Made by a program: the position numbers and the translations under genes. From Palsa-1400 sp036008545 (GTDB lineage Bacteria; Verrucomicrobiota; Verrucomicrobiia; Limisphaerales; Palsa-1400): a stretch of 33,198 nucleotides of DNA. Numbering within the stretch: the first letter of the stretch is position 1; each line of letters opens with the position of its first letter. Shown piece after piece: positions 8,846-15,452 of this stretch. Location of the stretch: contig DASYNM010000423.1 of assembly GCA_036008545.1 (NCBI GenBank), forward strand, positions 1 to 33,198, read 5' to 3'. The notes below the pieces were generated by a model. The model searched no databases. It was not told where the DNA came from and saw nothing but the letters and a program-made list of their open reading frames with translations.

Positions 8846-8886
8846 CTCCTAATCGTAATCGTGATCGTAATCTTAATCCTAATCTC
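8846..8886. repeat. TAATCN hexamer array, left arm of repeat-flanked cassette
   Basis: On the plus strand this is CTCCTAAT followed by CGTAAT, CGTGAT, CGTAAT, CTTAAT and CCTAAT, then CTCC, so about six degenerate hexamers CNTAAT. The last unit supplies the TAG stop codon (8879-8881) of the minus-strand four-helix-bundle gene. The array fills almost all the space between that gene and the glycosidase start at 8830. Its outermost bases CTCCTAATC are mirrored exactly by GATTAGGAG at 9288-9296. Confidence 0.85.
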
Positions 8887-9256
8887 CCTCGTGCAGCCGA
8901 TAATCAGAATTGGCCTTGATCAAACCCACGAGCATGGAAACAATCCTGCGCAACCGTTCCTTTCCATTCGCGACCAGCGTCACTTCAGCTCGCCCTTGCG
9001 AAGTCAGAACATCCAGTGCGGCGGCACACTCCAAGGCGGAGCCGCGGGCAATATCGAAGAATCGGCAACGATCGGGCGCCGTGTATTTTCCATTCCCTTC
9101 TGCGAGGTTCAGGACGATTGAAGTACTGGCGCGGTCCAATTGATCGCGCACGGCAATCGTTTTCGGGAGCTTTTGCAACAGCGGTTCGAGCCACGCGACG
9201 AAAGCGAGGGATTCTCGGTAAACCTCCAATTTTTCATGATCGAATAAGGGATTCAA
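8879..9256 (-). CDS. Four-helix-bundle protein (S23/IVP family)
   Basis: This 125-residue protein has the hallmarks of the 23S rRNA intervening-sequence protein family: FDHEKLEVYRESLAFVAW at the N terminus, then RDQLDRASTSIVLNLAEGNGK, and RCRFFDIARGSALECAAALD. Length and composition are typical. The family folds as a four-helix bundle. It was first found encoded inside 23S rRNA insertions and is structurally close to the Avd accessory protein of diversity-generating retroelements; its molecular function is generally unclear. The start is a TTG at 9256, and no in-frame ATG lies nearby. The gene is enclosed by inverted hexamer arrays (8846-8886 and 9263-9296) that leave almost no other spacer, and its stop codon lies within the left array. 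This suggests that gene and repeats form one unit. Confidence 0.9.
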   Translation of the reverse strand: MNPLFDHEKLEVYRESLAFVAWLEPLLQKLPKTIAVRDQLDRASTSIVLNLAEGNGKYTAPDRCRFFDIARGSALECAAALDVLTSQGRAEVTLVANGKERLRRIVSMLVGLIKANSDYRLHEGD

Positions 9257-9262
9257 TCGAAG

Positions 9263-9296
9263 AGATTAGGATTAGGATTAGGATTAAGATTAGGAG
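9263..9296. repeat. TAATCN hexamer array, right arm of repeat-flanked cassette
   Basis: On the plus strand this reads as GATTAG repeats ending GATTAAGATTAGGAG. Reverse complemented it is CTCCTAAT, CTTAAT, CCTAAT, CCTAAT, CCTAAT, CTCT, so five hexamers in the opposite orientation to the left arm. It lies just upstream of the TTG start of the four-helix-bundle gene and ends nine bases before the stop codon of the next gene (9306). Both arms begin CTCCTAAT and end CCTAATCTC. Confidence 0.85.
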
Positions 9297-9305
9297 GGAA
9301 GAATA

Positions 9306-10139
9306 TTACCCCAGAATTTTTCGCACGTAATCCACCGATTCCGTCAAGCCCATCATCGGGTCCTTCTCCGCCTTTTCGTATTCAAAGGACACGATGTGCG
9401 CATACTTGACTTCAATCAGCGCCGCGATAATGCCCTTGATATCCATGTGCCCCTTCCCCACCGCGACCGGGATATCCTTGGTCGCCCCGACCTCCGCCAG
9501 CGAATCCTTCAAATGCATGTCGTATAGCCGCGCGTGACATTTCCGCACCGCCTCCGCCGGATCGGCGCCCGCGCGATAGGCGTGCCCGACATCGATGCAC
9601 AGCCCGATGCGCTCGTCATAAGGTTGCACGGCTTCCCAGGCGTTGAAGGGGGAGGGGTAGCCGGTGTCGCCGGGGCCGTGATTGTGAATGGCCAGCCGGA
9701 TATTGTATTGCTTGACATACTTCTCGACCAGCGGGAAGGCGTCGCGGGACGGCTTGCAAATCATGGTCGGCAATCCGCCCGCCTGGGCATTCTCGAACGC
9801 GCGCCGAACGGTGCTCTCGACATTGGGCAAATTGATGACCCCGCAGCCGGTCACCGTCAGGCCGGCGTCCTTGCATTTTTGCGCCACCGCGCGGCATTGC
9901 TCCGGCGTGCCATTCGCCCACGGGCAATGCGAGCCGAACAAAGAAACGTTCCGCAGGTCCAATTTCTTGGCATCGGCGATGACCTCGTCCAGCGGCAGTT
10001 TGTTCAAGGAATAAGTGGCCAGGCCGAGTTGAAAATCGTAGGCCGCCGCCCGCGCCTGCAACGCCGCGCCCGTCCAAGCCCCCGCCGCCAACACTGCCGC
10101 CTTCTTGACAGCCTCCCGTCGAGTCATCACATGGTTCAT
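9306..10139 (-). CDS. Tat-exported sugar phosphate isomerase/epimerase-like TIM-barrel protein
   Basis: From the ATG at 10139 the protein (277 residues) starts MNHVMTRREAVKKAAVLAAG, a twin-arginine export signal (RR followed by a hydrophobic Ala-rich stretch). The mature part is a xylose-isomerase-like TIM barrel (AP_endonuc_2 type). It has LGLATYSLNKLPLDEVI at the first strand, IRLAIHNHGPGDTGYP with metal-binding histidines, CIDVGHAYRAG, and LYDMHLKD near the C-terminal side. Such proteins isomerise or epimerise sugars; exported versions are common in Verrucomicrobiota and Planctomycetota, usually with unknown substrates. The frame is open to 10229, but that would overlap the endonuclease gene, and the Tat signal fixes the start near 10139 or 10127. 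Confidence 0.85.
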   Translation of the reverse strand: MNHVMTRREAVKKAAVLAAGAWTGAALQARAAAYDFQLGLATYSLNKLPLDEVIADAKKLDLRNVSLFGSHCPWANGTPEQCRAVAQKCKDAGLTVTGCGVINLPNVESTVRRAFENAQAGGLPTMICKPSRDAFPLVEKYVKQYNIRLAIHNHGPGDTGYPSPFNAWEAVQPYDERIGLCIDVGHAYRAGADPAEAVRKCHARLYDMHLKDSLAEVGATKDIPVAVGKGHMDIKGIIAALIEVKYAHIVSFEYEKAEKDPMMGLTESVDYVRKILG

Positions 10140-10185
10140 GCGAGTACTATTAGAAGGAACGACAGCCTCCGTCCAAGCAATTCGT

Positions 10186-10803
10186 TCATTTCGGCAACAC
10201 ATCTGGATATGGCCCCAGAAATCGCTCACCGTTGAAGTGAATCATGTGGTCCGGGTCTTCTGCGATCCAGACCTCGGATTCCCATGCGATATGCGACAGA
10301 AACGACTGCATCGCTCGGCGCGTTTCAAAGGCAGTAACGAACACCAAACCCGCTGTACAACTCGCGAACAAAGCTTTGAGTTCTTTGCGACGCTTTCCGT
10401 CCACCGGACCGGCGCTGGTGACGGCTTCAATGAGCAGCAGCCAATTCTTTGCGGTGTAATGAACGATGACATCAGGCATCTTTGCGGCGGAATCCAAAGT
10501 CACTCCTAGCGACGTCAGGACCGCAGTTTCGAGATGGACGAACTTGTTCTCCGTGTCGCCAATATAAATGACAACACCGCCTGGGGCGAAGGCAGGGCTA
10601 AATTTTTCGATGATGGCTTTGATGAGAATGCACCACTTCACTCGCGGCGGGACAAAAAATGAGCCGTCTGGAAGGACAATAATAAACTTCGAGAGCCAGC
10701 TATCCGACAAACCAAGCCGCCTGCCGATTCCCAGGATTGGCAGTTCTGCCAGCCTGTCGCGGAATCCCATTGGCCGAGTTTTCGGCTTTGTTATCTTGCC
10801 CAC
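10186..10803 (-). CDS. BsuBI/PstI-type restriction endonuclease, lacking most of the N-terminal domain
   Basis: Residues ~45-200 match the C-terminal catalytic domain of the BsuBI/PstI family. Recognisable segments are VVIYIGDTENKF, KMPDVIVHY, NWLLLIEAVTSAGPVDGKR, GLVFVTAF, IAWESEVWIAE and HFNGERFLGPY. A PD-(D/E)XK-like core is plausible with D111, E126 and K137. BsuBI and PstI are about 315-325 residues and cut CTGCAG. This protein has only 205, and its first ~40 residues do not resemble the usual N-terminal domain. The start is a GTG at 10803, immediately after a TTGACA-16-GATAAT promoter that also contains the palindrome at 10809-10829, so the transcript may be leaderless. An ATG at 10770 is an alternative. 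It is divergent from an XRE regulator and close to a truncated methyltransferase gene. Confidence 0.85.
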   Translation of the reverse strand: MGKITKPKTRPMGFRDRLAELPILGIGRRLGLSDSWLSKFIIVLPDGSFFVPPRVKWCILIKAIIEKFSPAFAPGGVVIYIGDTENKFVHLETAVLTSLGVTLDSAAKMPDVIVHYTAKNWLLLIEAVTSAGPVDGKRRKELKALFASCTAGLVFVTAFETRRAMQSFLSHIAWESEVWIAEDPDHMIHFNGERFLGPYPDVLPK

Positions 10804-10808
10804 GGCGA

Positions 10809-10829
10809 ATTATCCCAATTTGGGATAAT
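10809..10829. promoter_or_regulatory. Palindromic operator between endonuclease and XRE regulator
   Basis: The arms ATTATCCCA (10809-10817) and TGGGATAAT (10821-10829) are perfect inverted copies around the centre ATT. The site lies in the 50-base gap between two divergent genes. On the minus strand a TTGACA at 10831-10836 is followed 16 bases later by GATAAT, so the palindrome occupies the spacer and -10 element of the endonuclease promoter. The adjacent XRE protein is the obvious candidate to bind it, as controller proteins do in other restriction-modification systems. Confidence 0.75.
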
Positions 10830-10853
10830 ATGTCAACTGGTTAAAAATCGGAC

Positions 10854-11144
10854 GTGCCTAAATCGACTTTCAGTCGCGAATATGAAGTCTTCTGCGGTTT
10901 GTTGAGCGAATGCCGAGAGAAAAAGGGCCTCACACAGACCCAGCTTTGTCTCCGCCTAAAAAAGCCCCAGAGTTACGTCAGCAAGTATGAGATGGGTGAG
11001 CGCCGGCTGGACATGGTTGAACTCCTATTCGTCTGCCGAGCGCTGGGAATTACTCTGACCGGCTTTGCGAACCGATTGGAAGTCTTGATAGCGAGTGATA
11101 AGAAAGCAAGAGCGAGGCACACTGGGAGAGGCCCGATCAAATGA
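10854..11144 (+). CDS. XRE-family helix-turn-helix regulator (candidate restriction controller)
   Basis: This 96-residue protein starts at a GTG (10854). Its helix-turn-helix region is FCGLLSECREKKGLTQTQLC, then LKKPQSYVSKYEMGERRLD and ELLFVCRALGITL, a standard XRE/Cro fold covering residues ~10-70. The basic tail ends RARHTGRGPIK. It is divergent from the BsuBI/PstI-type endonuclease across a perfect 21-base palindrome, the arrangement expected of an autoregulatory controller that also represses or times the endonuclease. It overlaps the next gene by four bases (ATGA at 11141), so the two are translationally coupled. Confidence 0.88.
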   Translation: MPKSTFSREYEVFCGLLSECREKKGLTQTQLCLRLKKPQSYVSKYEMGERRLDMVELLFVCRALGITLTGFANRLEVLIASDKKARARHTGRGPIK

Positions 11145-11599
11145 TCGCCCCTGGAATTCCAAAAAGCGGCAACACGACTGCGGCCATGGCCGCGAGGCTG
11201 CTCGTGGCGAAGAATCTTGGTTATGCCATTCCCACTGCTCGGCAGAAGAAAAACCTGGTCGTTGCTTTTGCCAAGAAGGACATGATTGTTTACGGCAAAG
11301 CCTTTGATGTTCTGCACTTGAAGGGAACGATAGATCTCGACTCGCTGGATGCCGTTGAGTCACGGCTCGATGACATTCTGGTTTGCGAAATCAAATCGAC
11401 CAACCAAGAATTGGCAGATGACTTTCGCGGCTACTTTTTCGCTCTCACCGCAGCGGAGGTGCTGGTAGCTCAAAGCCTAAAAGGCCGGTTCCGCTTCATC
11501 TTTGTGAACATCACAACAGGCAAGCACCTTGAGCTGCCGCTGAATGAAGTTTTCGCTAAAGCCCGGGGCATTTACCCAACCTGGAGCATTTCCTTTTAG
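11141..11599 (+). CDS. DUF3883-like (predicted PD-(D/E)XK fold) protein in the R-M locus
   Basis: The protein has 152 residues. The segment DDILVCEIKSTNQELADDF, followed by FFALTAAEVLVAQSLKGRF and RFIFVNI, follows the logic of DUF3883 proteins: a strand with E-x-K, then a helix marked LTAxE, then a strand. An upstream acidic residue in KAFDVLHL could complete a nuclease-like site. This is a pattern match, not a firm family assignment. The start overlaps the XRE gene stop by ATGA, so it is expressed with that regulator. It lies convergent to the truncated methyltransferase. Its role could be a nuclease, a specificity subunit or an accessory of the restriction system. Confidence 0.6.
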   Translation: MIAPGIPKSGNTTAAMAARLLVAKNLGYAIPTARQKKNLVVAFAKKDMIVYGKAFDVLHLKGTIDLDSLDAVESRLDDILVCEIKSTNQELADDFRGYFFALTAAEVLVAQSLKGRFRFIFVNITTGKHLELPLNEVFAKARGIYPTWSISF

Positions 11600-11615
11600 C
11601 CATCTGGCTTCGACA

Positions 11616-12092
11616 CTATGTGGGATTGAAAGGCCCACGCCTTTCATGTGAGTCCATCCTGATCTTGCGGTAGGGCGGATTCGTAATAGCGGCATCAAAA
11701 GAAGGCCGCGGCGCGCCGAATAAATCATCGGCAAGCCGGGACGACATTTCTTGAATAAAGTCGGTTGAGTGGATAGCGAAAGTGAATTGAATGCCAGCAC
11801 GAGAGCAAACACGCTGACAATCAAGCATCGTTTTCGAGAGCGCATCCTGGATGAGAGGGTCAAACTCGTAGAGCGTCGCTTCAATGGACCGAACGCCGTC
11901 CTTCTTCTGACACAAACGCGATACAAACGCTGTCGTAAGGGCTCCCGCACCCGCCCCTGCATCGAGCAAGCGCACCACTTCGGGAAGCGGCCCAAACATC
12001 GAAGCCATAAAGCTTGCTAATGGCGCGGGCGTCAGGAACTGTCCAAGCTCCCCTTGCCGCTGCCGGTGTGCTGATGTGGCGGCCATTGACAT
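11616..12092 (-). pseudogene. N6-adenine DNA methyltransferase, truncated after motif IV
   Basis: The frame has GQFLTP (residues 17-22, motif X), LLDAGAGAGALTTAF (motif I, 42-56), YEFDP (motif II) and DAAITNPPYRKIRMDS (motif IV, NPPY at 138-141). These match BsuBI/PstI-type adenine methyltransferases, which are usually about 500 residues. Here the family resemblance ends at SHERR and a stop follows after 158 residues. None of the other minus-strand frames downstream resumes methyltransferase sequence; that space is the end of the convergent gene. The start at 12092 (MSMAATSAHRQRQGEL) is preferred to the longer frame. It is most simply a deletion remnant, without the target-recognition half. 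Confidence 0.8.
11627..11646. terminator. Hairpin between convergent R-M genes
   Basis: TGAAAGGC (11627-11634) and GCCTTTCA (11639-11646) form an eight-base-pair stem with loop CCAC. It lies 27 bases after the stop of the plus-strand gene and inside the last codons of the truncated methyltransferase frame. It could terminate transcription in either direction. There is no long T run on either side, so it is a weak candidate. Confidence 0.35.
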
Positions 12093-12431
12093 TAAAAACA
12101 CGGTATCGGACTCGGCCCGATTCCGCAACCGAGGATTCGCAAGAAATTAAAAAATAAAAAAGGCCATCACGGAATGTTGACTCGCTTGACTGATTTGCTG
12201 ACGTTTTGGCTGTTACTTCGTACAATCACCCGAATGCTAGACGCTTGCACCTTCCGGCTTTTAAAAGAGGCGGTCGTTGGCACTCAATAACGTTTCGACG
12301 CCGAAAAACAGTTGAATATTTGTGCTTGCGTTCCCAGAAAAGCGTGGTAGTGTGCATGGTGTGGGCGCTCAGGTGCCTGTTCTTTGAGAGTTTGCGGAGG
12401 GAAAGGGCGGAAAGAAAGATGGTCTGGCCGC

Positions 12432-12538
12432 GAAAAGGCACAGAAGCACAAAGAAGAAAGTTTTTTTTCTTTGTGTTCTATGTGTTCCTTTGTGGCAAGG
12501 CATTTCGGCCTTCGTGTCGCTTCGTGATCTTCGTGGTG
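12432..12538. repeat. Imperfect inverted repeat of CACAAAG-like units plus TTCGTG triplet
   Basis: In the 569-base gap between the methyltransferase remnant (12092) and the glycosidase gene (12662), the arm at 12432-12459 contains AGGCACAG, AAGCACAAAGAAG. It pairs imperfectly with CTTTGTGTTC, TATGTGTTC and CTTTGTGGC at 12469-12496 around a T-rich loop. Three TTCGTG words follow at 12511, 12521 and 12530. This looks like a dispersed intergenic repeat, not a gene: the 120-codon open frame across it (12206-12568) has no domain character and encodes the repeat itself. Nothing else was recognised in the gap. Confidence 0.65.
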
Positions 12539-12661
12539 AAAGGTCCAGGAGCTCACGTAAGTCGTTGATTTCCAAGATAGTTTCAGATAGTTTCAGGTAA
12601 TTTCACTGGTGAGCGTGTGACAAATTGATCCGCGACGCCCAGGAGAATCTCGCTTCCTCGC

Positions 12662-14842
12662 TTATTCGGGGCGTTTGATGGTCAGCCAGGTGCGGCCGTG
12701 GGCGGGGATGTTCACAGTTACTTCTGCCGCATAATCCCGTCCAAGCGTGATCTCTTGCGCAGCGCCGTCCTCCTGCTTCATGGCGGCGCGATCGGTCAGG
12801 CCAGTGTAGTAGAGCGGGAGCCGTATATGGCGCTCGATCGCTTCCGCGAGCGGATTGTAGAAGACCGCCAAGCCGCATTCGGACAAATTCGGATTGACAT
12901 GCAGCCAGCCGTCCCAATCGCGTCCGTCGGCGCGGCGCAGATGAATGATGTCGCTGTCAAGAATCGCGCGGTGGCCCTTGTAGAAGGCCACCCACCTTTC
13001 GACCACGGCCTTGGTTTGGTCGGTGTCGTAAAGGCGCGGCCCGCGATAGCAGGCTTGCACGCCCGCGCCAAAAAGATTGGCCAGGCGCGTCTCGTAATGG
13101 GCCAGGTGGTCCTTGAGCGGCTCGATGGTGGCAGCCGCGCCGCCGCCCTGGTATTCCGTCAACGGCACGAACATCCAACCCATGCTCGGCGTTTTCTCCC
13201 AGGTGCCGTCATATATATTTTGGCGCTCGATGATTTCCTGCTCCTCGCGCGGCAGCGACCAATTAGACTCGCGATAGCCCATGCCGCATTTGCTGGAGCC
13301 GGCCAGGTAATACCAATCGGGCACGTTGAGATAAACGCCGCGCGCGCGGCACCACTGGTAAAAGTCCGTGATGATCCGCCACTGCTTCCACTGCGAGTCG
13401 CGCAAACCGGTGTGGCCCGGATGGTTGGTCGAGGCGCAAACGTCACCCGGATACGAGCCGTCGTTTTCCATGACGGCGCAGCCGGTCTGCTCGAAGAATT
13501 GCCGAAGCGCGTGGAAGTAAAACTCGCCCCAACGGCTCCCCAGGCACGGCGAGTCGCCGAAGCGCATCCCGCCCGGTTTGCCGGTCGCCGGGTTGATGGC
13601 GTCGTCCTTCGCATCGATGGAGCGGCTGGCCAGCAGAGAATAACCGCCCAGCGCCACGCCTTTGGCCTTGCCGTAATCGGCGAGCAATTTAATTTCGGCG
13701 AGATATTCCGGTTGTTCGTTCTCGATGTCGAACCCGCTGCCAAAGGTCATGATGACCATTTCGAATCCGACCGTCGCGCATTGGTCGATCGCTTCCTTGA
13801 CTGCGTCGGGTTGGGCGCTGCGGACGTGCATCAGCACCGGATTTTCCTGCGTCCAAGGCGCCAGGGTGCGATAGGCATGGCGCAAGGCCAGGCCACGCCG
13901 TTCACGCTCGGTGCTGTCTTGCACGAGTTCGAAGACACGAAAGGATTCAAATGTCCCGCCCGCTTCGATGCTTTGCGCGGGGCCGATGGGCGGCGCGCAC
14001 TGCAACAGGCACGGAGTTCGCCGTTCGTAATTCACTTGCGTTGAGTAGGCCGGATCGTTGGTCCAGTGGACGCCGGGCGCGTCGGCGTCCGGGTCCATGT
14101 TGCCGCCGAAGGAATAGTCGCTGAAAACATCCAGCGCCCGGTAGGCCCCGCGGAAATTCGCGGCCGGGCCGTCCACGATGGATTCCGCTTCCACCGCCGC
14201 CAGCAGCTCGACCAGCATGGAGTCAAGCATAACGGCGTGCGTAGAGCGATTGCGCAAAACGAACCATTTGGCCAGCAGCGGCAGACCATCGTAAATTTCG
14301 TAATGCACCTCCACCGTAATCGGGCCGATGTTGGTGGGCGGAGTGAATTCCAGGGTGAGCGACGCGCCGGGCGGCGGCCAGGACGGGTTTTCCGTCAGCC
14401 ACTCGGTCCGTTTGCGCCACGCGAACCGCGCTTCCGTCTTGCCCGTCTTCATGCCAGCGAAGTGAAAGGCGGACGGCTCTGGCTTCAATTCATCCAGCCA
14501 TGCCGGACTCAAATAATTGTGGATCGGCTGGCCGGCGAGTCCGCCGACATCGAACTCTTTTCCATCCAGCCTCAGCTTTGCTTCCGCACGCACGGAACGG
14601 AGCAGCGATTGGCCAGTCATCAAATTGTCAAAGGCGACGGTGGCGGCGTCGGGCTGCAATCGGATGACGCGACGGATCAAGCCGTTGGCCAGCTCGATCT
14701 CGCGTCCGTCGGTGCTGAGCGTGACGCTGGCCTTGAACGGCGCAGGATCGATGAGCCAATCCCCAGAGGCGCGGAGGCCAATCGGCGAGAGCAGAAGCGC
14801 CAGCAAGCAACCGCAAAAATGGCGAGCGCGCAGAGTTGTCAT
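12662..14842 (-). CDS. Secreted alpha-galactosidase-like TIM-barrel protein
   Basis: The protein has 726 residues. Residues ~1-26 form a signal peptide (CGCLLALLLSPIGLRASG). An N-terminal beta-sandwich follows (~40-320), with IELANGLIRRVIRLQPDAAT and VHYEIYDGLPLLAKWFVLRN. A TIM barrel covers ~340-620: FEMVIMTFGSGFDIE, YGKAKGVALGGYSL, a conserved CAVMENDGSYPGD that may hold a catalytic Asp, and YLNVPDWYYLAG. A C-terminal beta domain (LAVFYNPLAEAIERHI, GRTWLTIK) ends it. The layout resembles clan GH-D (GH27/GH36/GH97-like) proteins often labelled alpha-galactosidase in Verrucomicrobiota. It is on the same strand as the other secreted glycosidase, though separated by the R-M remnant. The substrate is not known. 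Confidence 0.7.
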   Translation of the reverse strand: MTTLRARHFCGCLLALLLSPIGLRASGDWLIDPAPFKASVTLSTDGREIELANGLIRRVIRLQPDAATVAFDNLMTGQSLLRSVRAEAKLRLDGKEFDVGGLAGQPIHNYLSPAWLDELKPEPSAFHFAGMKTGKTEARFAWRKRTEWLTENPSWPPPGASLTLEFTPPTNIGPITVEVHYEIYDGLPLLAKWFVLRNRSTHAVMLDSMLVELLAAVEAESIVDGPAANFRGAYRALDVFSDYSFGGNMDPDADAPGVHWTNDPAYSTQVNYERRTPCLLQCAPPIGPAQSIEAGGTFESFRVFELVQDSTERERRGLALRHAYRTLAPWTQENPVLMHVRSAQPDAVKEAIDQCATVGFEMVIMTFGSGFDIENEQPEYLAEIKLLADYGKAKGVALGGYSLLASRSIDAKDDAINPATGKPGGMRFGDSPCLGSRWGEFYFHALRQFFEQTGCAVMENDGSYPGDVCASTNHPGHTGLRDSQWKQWRIITDFYQWCRARGVYLNVPDWYYLAGSSKCGMGYRESNWSLPREEQEIIERQNIYDGTWEKTPSMGWMFVPLTEYQGGGAAATIEPLKDHLAHYETRLANLFGAGVQACYRGPRLYDTDQTKAVVERWVAFYKGHRAILDSDIIHLRRADGRDWDGWLHVNPNLSECGLAVFYNPLAEAIERHIRLPLYYTGLTDRAAMKQEDGAAQEITLGRDYAAEVTVNIPAHGRTWLTIKRPE

Positions 14843-15032
14843 GGTGACGTCCGCAACGCAAGATTGGCAAAAACAATTCGGCTAGCTTGCCCGATGGGTG
14901 GCGGAGCTTCTTTCATGGCGTGCAACAATGCCCAAACGATTCCAGGAAGGCAACTAGACGCTTGTGCTTAATCCGAAATGCGGAACGAAAAATACGTGAT
15001 TGCCGGCCTAGAGCCACCGTGGACAACAGATT

Positions 15033-15248
15033 TCACTGACCCGCGTGCAGCTTCTCGATTTGCAGGCCCAGTCGTGCGACCAGGTCGTTGTAGAGGCGTG
15101 TTGAATCAATCCCCGCGCCGAGCACGGTCTGACAGTGTGGGCAAAGCAACATGGAGCCGGCCCACGCAATCTTTTTATCCTTAATTTTTACTTCGGCGCC
15201 AATCAAATGTGTGATGACCCTATCGCATTTTGGACATTTTCCACTCAT
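15033..15248 (-). CDS. Small zinc-ribbon protein
   Basis: From the ATG at 15248 this is a 71-residue protein beginning MSGKCPKCDRVITHLIGAEV. It has two CPxC knuckles, C5/C8 and C36/C39 (CPHC), the spacing of a zinc ribbon. The rest is a short beta/helix tail (TRLYNDLVARLGLQIEKL). The frame is open further upstream to 15392, but those extra residues show no family character. It lies between the glycosidase and the ABC ATPase genes on the same strand, separated by about 200 bases on each side. The function is unknown. Confidence 0.7.
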   Translation of the reverse strand: MSGKCPKCDRVITHLIGAEVKIKDKKIAWAGSMLLCPHCQTVLGAGIDSTRLYNDLVARLGLQIEKLHAGQ

Positions 15249-15452
15249 AGATTCACGGGGTTTTGTGGCCGCGATTATGGCCTGTCTCGCGCAGCCGGTC
15301 AAGCTGGAATTTTGAGATGGGTGAAGGATTGCGTCGCGCCTCCGGACATCTACAACAGTCAACGAATGGAGGGCGATCTTGGAGGATGTCATGGCTTTCC
15401 ACCGTTGGGCCAGCTTGGCGGGGAGGAGTTCGCACCCAAGTTTCGTTGTGCA

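Noticed and set aside
8846..9296. A CRISPR array, suggested by regularly repeated hexamers.
   Set aside because: The units are six bases with no unique spacers between them, and the two arrays are inverted relative to each other.
12206..12568. 120-codon plus-strand frame in the gap after the R-M remnant.
   Set aside because: It reads across the CACAAAG-like inverted repeat, giving homopolymeric Phe and Arg/Lys runs; no ribosome-binding site or domain is visible.
12698..14044. 448-codon plus-strand frame opposite the alpha-galactosidase-like gene.
   Set aside because: The minus-strand frame has a signal peptide and glycosidase-like domain structure along its full length; the plus-strand translation shows no family pattern.
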